A stretch of 64,000 nucleotides of DNA, taken from JABGPL01 sp964387885 (lineage in GTDB: Bacteria > Electryoneota > AABM5-125-24 > Hatepunaeales > Hatepunaeaceae). Within the stretch, counting starts at the first letter, position 1. Each line of letters starts with the position of its first letter. The notes beneath the pieces are model-generated. The model searched no databases and was not told where the DNA came from. It saw only the letters and a program-made list of their open reading frames with translations. The stretch is from contig CAYLYZ010000009.1 in the NCBI GenBank assembly GCA_964387885.1, forward strand, positions 1 through 64,000. Reading direction: 5' to 3'. This document shows, in pieces, positions 44,851-53,680 of the stretch. The translations under genes and the position numbers were made by a program.

Positions 44851-45909
44851 ATGGACAACCTAAAACTTGGTTATAGCACAAAGAAGATTAGGAGTGTTCT
44901 GGTAACCCTCATGATTTTTACTCTGTCACTGATTGGCTGCCAATGGGATCCACCACACTCCAATCCATGGGATCAGGTCTCCCCAAGTCTGTCATTTGAG
45001 GTCTGGAGTCTGGGAATAGTTAATCAGGTTGAGGTTGTTGGAGCGACGGTTCAAATTAAAGAGCTCGGCTTATTTGCGACGACTGATTCAACAGGAACCG
45101 CATTTTTTGATAAAGTTGATCCTGGAACATGGATGGTTGTAGCCTTCAGGGATGGGGAACAAATTCCGGACTATGCAATTGATTCAGTATTGATCACTGT
45201 GAATCCTGGACATCAAACCAAGACTATACGGCTTGATGCTCTCCCACATTTTGCCTATTCAACGGTAAATGTACATTCATTCGAGACAGCAAATAGAGAG
45301 GTAGTTGATCATAAAATCAGACTTAAAACAAAGGTGATTGATTCTGATGGGGATTTTGATCTAAACAGGGTAGAATGGCGCTTTAAGGATGTTTCAGATA
45401 CACTGAATTACAATCAGGATAGAGACTCAGCTTTCCATGAATTCACCATACAAGAGATAGAGAGTTTAGAATTCCCATATTCAATTGCTGAAGCACAACT
45501 TGATGATTTCGATTTTGAAGCATTTGATCAACTTGGAAACTCTACTATTGTGAGTGCAGGTATTGATAATACCATTAACGTTGTACCAACAACCGTTCTG
45601 GCAATTGGACCCGAAGTCGAGTGGGTATTCGCCTGGAACCAGGAATTTAGTGATACTACTGAGTTTAAATACTTACTGAGAATATATACTCAAGGGCAAC
45701 CTGAACTTGTTTATGAGAAGTATATAGTTCCAAGAGGAGCATATCGCACTTTACATCGAGTTGCAGATACGCTCATCCCGGGAACATATTTGTATTATGT
45801 ATGGGTAATCGATAATTATGGTAACTTCATACGTACTCGTCCGAGATTTATGGAAATACTTCCGGTGACTTCACCGGTAGAACAAAATCAGAAATACTTT
45901 TCAGATTGA
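44851..45909 (+). CDS. Lipoprotein with carboxypeptidase-regulatory-like domain, function unknown
   Basis: 352 residues. A lipoprotein signal (SVLVTLMIFTLSLIGC, Cys30) is followed by QWDPPHSNPWD. An Ig-like segment (about 45-125; VEVVGATVQIKELGLFATTD, GTAFFDKVDPGTWMVVAF) resembles carboxypeptidase regulatory domains. The rest is beta-rich with no catalytic motif. It is probably anchored at the periplasmic or outer face. The next gene, a sigma-54 activator, starts 18 bases after its stop and may share its transcript. A decayed gene at 34674 encodes a similar start. Confidence 0.8.
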   Translation: MDNLKLGYSTKKIRSVLVTLMIFTLSLIGCQWDPPHSNPWDQVSPSLSFEVWSLGIVNQVEVVGATVQIKELGLFATTDSTGTAFFDKVDPGTWMVVAFRDGEQIPDYAIDSVLITVNPGHQTKTIRLDALPHFAYSTVNVHSFETANREVVDHKIRLKTKVIDSDGDFDLNRVEWRFKDVSDTLNYNQDRDSAFHEFTIQEIESLEFPYSIAEAQLDDFDFEAFDQLGNSTIVSAGIDNTINVVPTTVLAIGPEVEWVFAWNQEFSDTTEFKYLLRIYTQGQPELVYEKYIVPRGAYRTLHRVADTLIPGTYLYYVWVIDNYGNFIRTRPRFMEILPVTSPVEQNQKYFSD

Positions 45910-45927
45910 AATGAAAAAGGAACAGCC

Positions 45928-47391
45928 ATGACAAAAATCGCTACTCCACCCCCTCCGGTAATTGAACCGGGACGTAGCGCAACAAGGGAAGATGTTGTCC
46001 GATTATTAAATACCGTACTCGGACTTTCTGTCGAAATGATGAATGCCGATCGGGGAGTAGTCATCTTCCGTGAAGCCGATAAATACGAAATAATGGCTTC
46101 AAAGAACTTCCCGCCTGATAAAACACCGACACTTGAGGAGTTATCTGCAAGTGTTATCGATAAAGTAATCAACACTGCTTCTCCTCTTCTCACTCATGAT
46201 GCCCTGACGGATCCACGCTTTGATACATCTGCAAGTGTTATTCTCCATCAGATTACTTCGATAATCTGCGTCCCATTGTGGAATGATGATGAGGTAATCG
46301 GCGTCATTTATCTCGACAGTCGGATGAATCGTCAGAGGTTTACAGAAGACAACCTCAACTTTATAAATATTTTTGGCAGAATGGCTGCAATTGCAGTTGA
46401 TTATGCCCGGAGTTATGGTGAGCTCTATGACGAGAAACAGCGGCTTCAGACTGAACTTCGCACCTCATGGACATTCGACGAAATAACAGGGCGCAGTCCA
46501 AGAATGCTCGAAGTATTCAACTTAATGCGCAGGGTAATGAATTCTGATATTTCCGTATTGCTTGAGGGTGAAAGCGGAACCGGTAAGGAATTGGTCGCGA
46601 GAGCTTTGCACTACAATGGACCTCGTCGGGATAAGTCGTTTGTAGCACAGTTTTGCGGAAATTTATCTGAAAACCTGCTCGAGAGCGAATTGTTCGGGCA
46701 CAAAAAAGGTTCTTTCACAGGAGCAATTTCAGATAAGAAGGGTCTCTTTGAGATCGCAGATGGAGGAACCTTCTTCCTCGATGAAATTGCCGACATCAGT
46801 CCTGCAATTCAGGCGAAACTATTGCGCGTAATTCAGGAAGGTGAAATCAGGAGAGTTGGAGATACCGACGCACTGAATGTCAACGTAAGAATTATTTCTG
46901 CTACAAATAAAGACCTTAAAGCTGAAGTTGAATCCGGTAGGTTCAGGGAAGACCTTTTCTACAGGCTGAATGTTATCACAATCGATCTGCCACCTCTGCG
47001 GGATAGAACCGGTGACATACCCTTACTCGTCAGGCATTTCCTTTCCCGATTCGCAGAAAAGAACAAGATGCCGGTTAAAAAAGTATCTCCGAAAGCTGTC
47101 CAGGCTCTTTCAAACTACTCCTGGCCAGGAAACGTCAGAGAGCTTGAAAACACTATCGAACGTGCATTAATCCTTGCAGAAAAAGATACAATCGATGTCC
47201 AGGACCTCTTCATACCGGAAGCAGAAGCATTATCTGAGAAACCGAAAACACTGAAGGACTATGAAAGGGAAATTGTCCTGAAAGTCCTTGAAGACTGCGG
47301 AGGAAACAAAACAAAAACTTCAGAGATACTTGGAGTATCTCTACGCTGGCTCCATTATAAATTGAGCGAATGGAAAAAACAGAACACATAA
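45928..47391 (+). CDS. GAF-domain sigma-54-dependent transcriptional activator
   Basis: 487 residues. The GAF domain (about 20-170) contains ADRGVVIFRE and IICVPLWNDDEVIGVIYLDSR. The AAA+ domain (about 185-420) has Walker A GESGTGKE, the loop GSFTGA, Walker B GTFFLDEIAD and the arginine-rich DLFYRLNVI segment. The Fis-type HTH at the C-terminus is KTKTSEILGVSLRWLHYKL. AAGGA lies before ATG 45928. The GAF domain probably senses a small ligand or cyclic nucleotide. Its last 22 bases overlap the start of a Ser/Thr kinase gene, suggesting tight coupling and possibly regulation of the activator by phosphorylation. Confidence 0.94.
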   Translation: MTKIATPPPPVIEPGRSATREDVVRLLNTVLGLSVEMMNADRGVVIFREADKYEIMASKNFPPDKTPTLEELSASVIDKVINTASPLLTHDALTDPRFDTSASVILHQITSIICVPLWNDDEVIGVIYLDSRMNRQRFTEDNLNFINIFGRMAAIAVDYARSYGELYDEKQRLQTELRTSWTFDEITGRSPRMLEVFNLMRRVMNSDISVLLEGESGTGKELVARALHYNGPRRDKSFVAQFCGNLSENLLESELFGHKKGSFTGAISDKKGLFEIADGGTFFLDEIADISPAIQAKLLRVIQEGEIRRVGDTDALNVNVRIISATNKDLKAEVESGRFREDLFYRLNVITIDLPPLRDRTGDIPLLVRHFLSRFAEKNKMPVKKVSPKAVQALSNYSWPGNVRELENTIERALILAEKDTIDVQDLFIPEAEALSEKPKTLKDYEREIVLKVLEDCGGNKTKTSEILGVSLRWLHYKLSEWKKQNT

Positions 47392-49202
47392 GCCAGTATT
47401 TAATAGAGCAGGAAATTGCTCAAAGCAGTATTTGTTCCGTTTATCGCGCAACCGATGAAAAGCTTCAACGTCCGGTTCTAATTAAGAAACTTCATCCTCA
47501 AATGGCACGTGAGGAGGATATTCGGAATCGATTTGAACGAGAAGCTCGAGTCTGTGCATTTTTGAACCACAATAATATTGTGAGCATTTACGATTATCAT
47601 GCTGATCCAGAACTCAGTATGCTCGTTCTTGAATTTGTTATGGGTCAGAGCCTCAGTGCTTTAATGAGGTCATGCACGCAAATCGACTGGAAAATAGGAT
47701 TGTCAGTATTATTTGGTGTCTTGAAAGGGTTGGCATTTGCCCACTCAAAGGGTGTGGTACACAGGGATATAAAACCGGATAATATTCTCATTGCAAGCGA
47801 AGGTCAGGTGAAAATTACCGATTTTGGACTGGCGACTTTGGAGGACGCGCCTAAACTTACCCGTCAGGGACAGATCATCGGGACACCTGCATACCTGCCT
47901 CCGGAAGGAGTCACTGGTGAGCCTATAGATGCTCGTAGTGACCTTTTTTCTCTTGGTGCAACACTCTATGAAATCCTCACCGGGAAATCCGCTTTTCACG
48001 GTGAAAACTTTTCAGCAACCATTAACCTGATCCTAAAACATAATCCTGATCCTCCCTCCAAAGTTGTGGCTGAAATACCGTTAGAGTTCGATCAGATTAT
48101 TATGCGGTTGATCGAGAAACGCCCAAATCAGCGCTATGCTACTGCTGAGCAGGCATTAGAAGAGGTTCGAAAAGTCGCGCAGCAGTATCAAATCTCTCTT
48201 GAACCTCCCGCGATAAAAGAATTTCTCGAAACCACTCCGGAAATTTCACCTGTTCCTCCCGAGTACACATCCTCAGGTATCACTTCGGCATCAACATCCA
48301 TGACCTTAAGAAGTCGGACTTCAATCGGTATCAATTCTAATACATTGAGTGTTCAACCAGAAAAAAAACCAAATAGGATTGGGCTCTTCTCAGGCATTGT
48401 GGTAATAATTGCAGTGGCGATGTTCTTTGGGTATCAGCAATGGTTTAAACCGGCCATGAACGAACCTGCGATTATACCCAATGATTCCGAAAAGACTGTT
48501 AAAGAATCCGTACAAAATTCAACTGATGAGGAAGTAGAAGAAAAACAACAGATTGCAGATGACGAGAAAACAGAAAATAAAAAAACGCTAGTTTCAAACC
48601 CTGAAAAGAATATTCCCCCCATTATCCCGGAAAAACCTGAGCAAGGTAAACATCCTCAGGACCCGAATCAGGATAAAGAGGTGAACATAGCAAAGAATGA
48701 TGATCCGATTGAGGAAACACCCAACACTACTGAAAACTCAAATACTTCACCAATTGATTCTGATCTGCCGGGAAGCCTGAAACTCGTGACCAAGCAATGG
48801 GCAAATATATTTGTTGATGGTGTTGCATATGGCCAAACACCTCTGCGGGAACCCATTGAATTAAGTCCGGGAAAACACAGGATAATGTTGAGTAATAACG
48901 TATTTCCCACTCCTGTTTTCATACCAATTGATATAGAGTCGGGGGAAGATATTGATATGCAGGTTGATTTAACCACCCATTTCGCAACAGTGAGAATACT
49001 ATCAGTGAAACCCTGGGCGGAAGTTTTCATAGATGATGTCTCTTATGGAATGACACCTCGAGCAAAACCTATTTTCCTGGCGTTTGGAAAACACATTCTG
49101 GAATTGCGCAACCCGGGTTATCCTATCTGGAGGGAGGAATTTGAATTATCTACTGAAGTACGCTCGCGAGAAATAGTTGCAAATTTAGCAAAAGGTAAAT
49201 AA
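47370..49202 (+). CDS. Membrane Ser/Thr protein kinase with PEGA repeats and degenerate glycine loop
   Basis: 610 residues. The kinase domain (about 8-275) has the ATP-site lysine in PVLIKKLH, catalytic loop VHRDIKPDN, ITDFGLA and the APE-like TPAYLPPE. The glycine-rich loop reads EIAQSSICSVYRA, without the usual GxGxxG glycines. A TM segment (about 338-360, GLFSGIVVIIAVAMFFGY) is followed by an acidic/Lys-rich low-complexity region. Two PEGA-type repeats complete it (about 470-610): ANIFVDGVAYGQTPL and AEVFIDDVSYGMTPR. The C-terminal repeats should face the periplasm. It overlaps the upstream activator gene by 22 bases. Confidence 0.92.
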   Translation: MEKTEHISQYLIEQEIAQSSICSVYRATDEKLQRPVLIKKLHPQMAREEDIRNRFEREARVCAFLNHNNIVSIYDYHADPELSMLVLEFVMGQSLSALMRSCTQIDWKIGLSVLFGVLKGLAFAHSKGVVHRDIKPDNILIASEGQVKITDFGLATLEDAPKLTRQGQIIGTPAYLPPEGVTGEPIDARSDLFSLGATLYEILTGKSAFHGENFSATINLILKHNPDPPSKVVAEIPLEFDQIIMRLIEKRPNQRYATAEQALEEVRKVAQQYQISLEPPAIKEFLETTPEISPVPPEYTSSGITSASTSMTLRSRTSIGINSNTLSVQPEKKPNRIGLFSGIVVIIAVAMFFGYQQWFKPAMNEPAIIPNDSEKTVKESVQNSTDEEVEEKQQIADDEKTENKKTLVSNPEKNIPPIIPEKPEQGKHPQDPNQDKEVNIAKNDDPIEETPNTTENSNTSPIDSDLPGSLKLVTKQWANIFVDGVAYGQTPLREPIELSPGKHRIMLSNNVFPTPVFIPIDIESGEDIDMQVDLTTHFATVRILSVKPWAEVFIDDVSYGMTPRAKPIFLAFGKHILELRNPGYPIWREEFELSTEVRSREIVANLAKGK

Positions 49203-49219
49203 CTCGAGGCATAAGTCAG

Positions 49220-49870
49220 GTGTTATTTCGACTGCTGACATCTCTGGTATTTCCCCATTACTGCCCATCTTGTAAAGGGGAGTGTTTTGAAGGTGAAGGA
49301 CTGATATGCTCGAAATGCTGGAAATGCCTTGAAGATTTTAAAGCCTATTGGCGGTTAAAAGATCCCAATCTCAGGGAACGAAGTAATATTGCATTCACAT
49401 ACAATAACCTCGCTCGATTACTCGTACTTCATATGAAGTTTTATGGAAGGATGGATATCGCTGAAAGACTGGGTTCAGTGCTATATGAGAGATTCTATCC
49501 GGTACTTAAGCAAAAGAGATTTGATGCTGTGATTCCAGTACCTTTGCATTCGGTCAGAATCAGAGAACGTGGATTTAACCAGAGCGAAATAATTGCTGCA
49601 CGATTGGCAGAAAAGCTAAAAGTTAAAATCAGAAGCGATATATTAATCAGGGTAAAAAACACTCGACCTCAATCGAGATTATCAAATCAGGAGCGTGAGA
49701 ATAATGTGATTGGAGCATTTGAATCCCAATCAGCAGCGGAGGATATACCAGAGGGAAGTGTCTTATTGGTTGATGATGTTTTTCACACCGGTTCTACACT
49801 GAAAGGATGTATATCTGCTTTGAAAGACATTGGAGTAAAGGATATAAGGATTTTGGCTGCTTTTGGCTAA
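49220..49870 (+). CDS. comF: ComF-family phosphoribosyltransferase-like protein
   Basis: 216 residues from GTG 49220. The N-terminal zinc-ribbon cysteines are CPSCKGECFEGEGLICSKC. A DNA-uptake-associated PRTase fold follows, with PVPLHSVRIRERGFNQSEI and the PRPP-binding loop VLLVDDVFHTGSTL. ComF proteins take part in natural transformation in several bacteria, although many hosts carry a homologue without proven competence. It is 18 bases after the kinase gene, probably in the same transcript. Confidence 0.9.
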   Translation: MLFRLLTSLVFPHYCPSCKGECFEGEGLICSKCWKCLEDFKAYWRLKDPNLRERSNIAFTYNNLARLLVLHMKFYGRMDIAERLGSVLYERFYPVLKQKRFDAVIPVPLHSVRIRERGFNQSEIIAARLAEKLKVKIRSDILIRVKNTRPQSRLSNQERENNVIGAFESQSAAEDIPEGSVLLVDDVFHTGSTLKGCISALKDIGVKDIRILAAFG

Positions 49871-49924
49871 TTGAAACCCTGTTCACAACCGGTTTATTTA
49901 ACTGGTTTTACGGCAAACAAAGAG

Positions 49925-51658
49925 ATGGCAAGAATGAAGAAAGAATCCGAAGATAAAAACCTGAACCTGACAAATTCGGCAGAAGGTGCAAATGATCAAC
50001 CGCTTGAATTATCAGAACACCCACGGGTCAATCTATTACTGAACGATGTTGTCAGTCGATTGAAAGAATACACAGAAAATCAAACAGATCGACTGAATGA
50101 GCTGATGAAAATCGGGGTGGCTCTATCATCTACTCGAGACACAAACAAGCTCCTCGAGATGATAGTCGATAAGGCTCGTCAATTCACAAATGCCGATGGT
50201 GGAACTCTTTATCTCGTAAATGAAGAGGAACATGTCTTAAATTTCTCTATCCTGCAGAACACATCTCAGGGTACCCGTCAGGGTGGTGCAACCGGAGTGG
50301 AAATTACGCTCGCTCCAGTGCCTCTGATCGTAGATGACAAACCAAACTACAAAAATGTCAGTGCTTATGTTGCGAATGTTGGGGAACCGGTCAATATCCC
50401 AGATGTGTATGAGGTTGATGGTTTCGATTTCAGTGGTGTTCGGGCTTATGACAAGCACACCAACTACCTGTCGAAATCAATGTTAGTTATCCCAATGAGG
50501 AATTACAAAGAAGAGATTATCGGTGTCCTGCAACTGATTAATGCGCAGGATCCATCCACCGGAGAAGTAATCGCGTTTGCAAATGAGTATCAAATATTGA
50601 CAGAAGCTCTTGCGTCACAGGCAGCTGTTGCACTGGATAACGCGACTCTTATCCATGAGCTGCAGGAATTGTTCGAATCCTTTATTCGCACGATTGCTGC
50701 TGCAATTGACGAAAAATCACCATATACAGGCGGGCATATTGAGCGAGTTGCAAATTTAACAATGGAACTCGCAAAAAGGATCAATGCTGCCACTGAAGGG
50801 CCATTTGCAGATGTTGAGTTTAGTGAAGATGAATTGACGGAATTGAGGCTGGCTGCATGGCTCCATGATACTGGCAAAATTACTACTCCGGAATATGTTA
50901 TTGACAAAAGGACAAAGCTCGAAACAATATTTGATCGATTGGAGCTTGTGCGGATGAGGTTTGAAGTAGCAATTTCAAACGAAAAAATCCGGGTTCTTGA
51001 AGCCAGGATTAAAACCGGTGAAGCCTCCGCAAAAGCTGAAGGTCGGGAGGCTGAGGTTATTGATGATGAGGAGGCAATTACGAAATTGGCGGATGATTAT
51101 GACTTTATCTCCAGTAACAATGCGACTTCAGAATTCGTCTCAGACGAAAAACTTGATAGAATTAAAAATATTGCTTCCAGGAAGGTCAACACATCAATCG
51201 GAGTGGAATCACTGTTAACTGCCAACGAGTTGTACAATCTGAGTATCAGGAAAATGAACCTGACGACCGAAGAGCGGGAAACGATTAATAACCACGCTAC
51301 AATGACGTTCAAGCTCCTTGAAGAATTGCCGTTCCCGAAGAATCAGAAAGATGTACCGTTCATCGCCAGTTCGCATCATGAAAAGTTAAATGGCAAAGGA
51401 TATCCTCGCGGTTTGGATGAAAATGAAATTCCACTAACTGTTCGAATTCTTACCCTCGCTGACGTGTTCGAAGCCCTGACATCTTCAGATCGACCATATA
51501 AAGAACCTAAAAAGCTCTCTCAGGTCGTCCGTATACTTGGCTTCACGGTGAAAGACGGTGAAATGGACCCGGATCTCGTAGACTTTTTCCTGAACGAAAA
51601 GATGCACATTGAATACGCTAAAGAACACCTGAAACCTGAAATGATTGATATTGAGTAG
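49925..51658 (+). CDS. GAF plus HD-GYP domain protein, putative c-di-GMP phosphodiesterase
   Basis: 577 residues from ATG 49925; a TTG at 49871 directly after comF would add 18 residues without support. The GAF domain (about 55-215) contains GGTLYLVNEEEHVLNF and KSMLVIPMRNYKEEIIGVLQL. The HD-GYP domain has a first half TGGHIERV and HDTGKITTPEYV, and a second half HHEKLNGKGYPRGLDENEIPL. The metal-binding HD, HHE and GYP elements are intact. Between the two halves lies an insertion of about 100 residues, coiled and acidic (EKIRVLEARIKTGEASAKAE), longer than usual. It probably degrades cyclic di-GMP in response to a GAF ligand. Confidence 0.9.
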   Translation: MARMKKESEDKNLNLTNSAEGANDQPLELSEHPRVNLLLNDVVSRLKEYTENQTDRLNELMKIGVALSSTRDTNKLLEMIVDKARQFTNADGGTLYLVNEEEHVLNFSILQNTSQGTRQGGATGVEITLAPVPLIVDDKPNYKNVSAYVANVGEPVNIPDVYEVDGFDFSGVRAYDKHTNYLSKSMLVIPMRNYKEEIIGVLQLINAQDPSTGEVIAFANEYQILTEALASQAAVALDNATLIHELQELFESFIRTIAAAIDEKSPYTGGHIERVANLTMELAKRINAATEGPFADVEFSEDELTELRLAAWLHDTGKITTPEYVIDKRTKLETIFDRLELVRMRFEVAISNEKIRVLEARIKTGEASAKAEGREAEVIDDEEAITKLADDYDFISSNNATSEFVSDEKLDRIKNIASRKVNTSIGVESLLTANELYNLSIRKMNLTTEERETINNHATMTFKLLEELPFPKNQKDVPFIASSHHEKLNGKGYPRGLDENEIPLTVRILTLADVFEALTSSDRPYKEPKKLSQVVRILGFTVKDGEMDPDLVDFFLNEKMHIEYAKEHLKPEMIDIE

Positions 51659-51663
51659 CTGGC

Positions 51664-52548
51664 ATGTCATCTGAAACAATCGGGGCTGAGCTGATAAGGG
51701 TAGAAAAATCGCTTGAGGAGGCCAACATCCTGAGCCCCCGAAGACATGCTGAGTTGATACTTCAATCGGCAATTAACCTTGACAGAACATCGCTATACCT
51801 GAATGCTCGTAACGCCATTTCGGATGAAAAAAAAACCGAAATAAACAAATTGCTCAAGCGACGGCTTGAAGGTGAGCCCATCCAGTATATTACCGGATGG
51901 GCTCCTTTTTATGGCAGGAAGTTAGAGATTTATGATGGAGTCTTCATCCCCCGCTTTGACACTGAATTATTAATCGAAAGATTTCTCGTCTATTATAATT
52001 CCCTACCCGAATCTGTTGAAATTGTCAACGTACTCGATTTATGCTGCGGCAGCGGAGCAATCGGATTAACCATTGCTGCTGAAGCTCCGAAAGCGAATGT
52101 AACGCTAATCGACATTTCAAGGGATGCTCTCGAGTGTACACAATCAAATGCAAAATCATTCGGAGTGGAGGCTCAAACTAAAGTCCTGAAATGGGACGCC
52201 CTTAAAGAACCTCCTGAAGATTGGACAAACCACTTCAATTGTATAGTAGCCAATCCACCATACATTCCAGTCTCCGACATGCAAAAACTCCATCCCGATG
52301 TCCAACAGGAACCTCATACTGCTTTAACCGATGGAGGAGACGGTCTGAAGTTCTATCGTCACTGGATCAAAATCCTACCGGTATTGCTTATCGCGGAAGG
52401 TTACTTTTTAACAGAGATTGGAGACAATGCAAGTGAGGATGTTAGTCGGATAATTGCGGAGAGGTTTGACGCAGTTGAGGTTTATAAGGATTTGAGTGGT
52501 TTGGTGCGAGTTGTGGAAGGAAGATCAATGTTACCCGAACGCATGTAA
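51664..52548 (+). CDS. prmC: Peptide chain release factor N5-glutamine methyltransferase
   Basis: 294 residues. The N-terminal helical domain is followed by a SAM methyltransferase fold with LDLCCGSGAIGLTIA and the signature IVANPPYIP (NPPY), which binds the target glutamine. It methylates the GGQ glutamine of release factors RF1/RF2. The start follows the HD-GYP stop by five bases, so it is the last gene of the operon, although prfA is not next to it here. Confidence 0.93.
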   Translation: MSSETIGAELIRVEKSLEEANILSPRRHAELILQSAINLDRTSLYLNARNAISDEKKTEINKLLKRRLEGEPIQYITGWAPFYGRKLEIYDGVFIPRFDTELLIERFLVYYNSLPESVEIVNVLDLCCGSGAIGLTIAAEAPKANVTLIDISRDALECTQSNAKSFGVEAQTKVLKWDALKEPPEDWTNHFNCIVANPPYIPVSDMQKLHPDVQQEPHTALTDGGDGLKFYRHWIKILPVLLIAEGYFLTEIGDNASEDVSRIIAERFDAVEVYKDLSGLVRVVEGRSMLPERM

Positions 52549-52715
52549 TCCGGAGATTGTAAACTGACCAGACCACGAATTAAACAAAATCAGTCAGAAT
52601 AAAATTCCGATAAAGACCTCCAATTTAGAATAACTGATTGGTTTGAATCTGCTTTTAACATTCTTAAATTAATGGAACATAATTTACAGTTTTCTTTCAA
52701 TCGGGAGGAACAAAT

Positions 52716-53393
52716 TTGAGAGTTCACAAAATTGAATCTGATTCACATATTAGCTTTCAAACATCCTGTTGGTATGTTACGTTTCTCCTTATAATTGTTT
52801 CTTTTTTCGGAGTGTATCCCATGACGGGTTGTTGCAGCAATCAAGCCGGTGTTGTAGGGCTTGAATTTGGAAGTTCAGCACCAGATTTTAATCTTCCGAA
52901 TGTCGATGGTAAATTGGTTTCCCTTGATGACTATCGTGGCAAAGTTAAGGCATTAGTAGTCGTATTCTGGTGTAATCATTGTCCTTACGTTATTAAAAGT
53001 GAAGACAAAATGATTTCTCTGGGAAACGAATTTTTGAATAAAGAAGTCGGATTTGTCCTTATTTCAGCGAATGATACGGTTAATTACCCACAGGACAGTC
53101 CGAGCAGAATGAGAGAGAGAGCTGAAGCAAAGAATTATCCGTTCCCTTACCTGTTCAATGAGGATCAGACTGCACCCAAAGCATACGGAGCTCAAGTCAC
53201 CCCCCACGTCTTTCTCTTTGATGGTGAAATGAAACTGAGATATCGTGGTGCAATTGATGATAATATGAATGGTGACAAACCTGAAACGATATCTCATTTA
53301 AAAGATGCCATTGACGCGATCCTTTCAGGCTCACCTGATAAAATTGATGTACAGGATACGAAGCCGATTGGATGTTCAATGAAGTGGAAGTAA
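52716..53393 (+). CDS. Thioredoxin-fold redoxin, probable lipoprotein
   Basis: 225 residues from TTG 52716 with GGGAGGA seven bases upstream. A hydrophobic segment WYVTFLLIIVSFFGVYP leads to MTGCC, a probable lipobox. The redoxin domain begins GSSAPDFNLPNVDGK and has the active-site WCNHCPYV (CxxC). The segment YPFPYLFNEDQTAPKAYGA and the cis-Pro element VTPHVFLFD follow. It likely reduces disulfides or peroxides on the outer side of the membrane. A stem-loop follows the stop. Confidence 0.88.
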   Translation: MRVHKIESDSHISFQTSCWYVTFLLIIVSFFGVYPMTGCCSNQAGVVGLEFGSSAPDFNLPNVDGKLVSLDDYRGKVKALVVVFWCNHCPYVIKSEDKMISLGNEFLNKEVGFVLISANDTVNYPQDSPSRMRERAEAKNYPFPYLFNEDQTAPKAYGAQVTPHVFLFDGEMKLRYRGAIDDNMNGDKPETISHLKDAIDAILSGSPDKIDVQDTKPIGCSMKWK

Positions 53394-53412
53394 CTCTTTG
53401 ATTCCAAAAATT

Positions 53413-53475
53413 AATTCACCCGGTATGCACCATATTCGCAATGGTGAAGGCTTTTCGGGTGGATTTTCTTGTGGA
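53413..53475 (+). terminator. Candidate terminator after the redoxin gene
   Basis: AATTCACCCG (53413-53422) pairs with CGGGTGGATT (53456-53465, one wobble), with a CACCAT/ATGGTG hairpin nested inside. TTTTCTT follows. A further imperfect hairpin ATTGTGC/GCACAAT lies at about 53477-53503. Confidence 0.55.
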
Positions 53476-53680
53476 ATTGTGCGGTTTAATGAACTGCACA
53501 ATCATAATACTCATATTATCAACCAATTAACATCAAGAGCATAATAACAGGTATGCTTTTTGCAGGTTGATTGGATTAAAGTGAATGTTAACCAACTTTT
53601 AACCTTGTTTGTCTGAATTTGAATCTGGTTAGTACACTCATGTTTTGTCCAGCTTTTCATGTCATCGAATGGAGGAGTTC

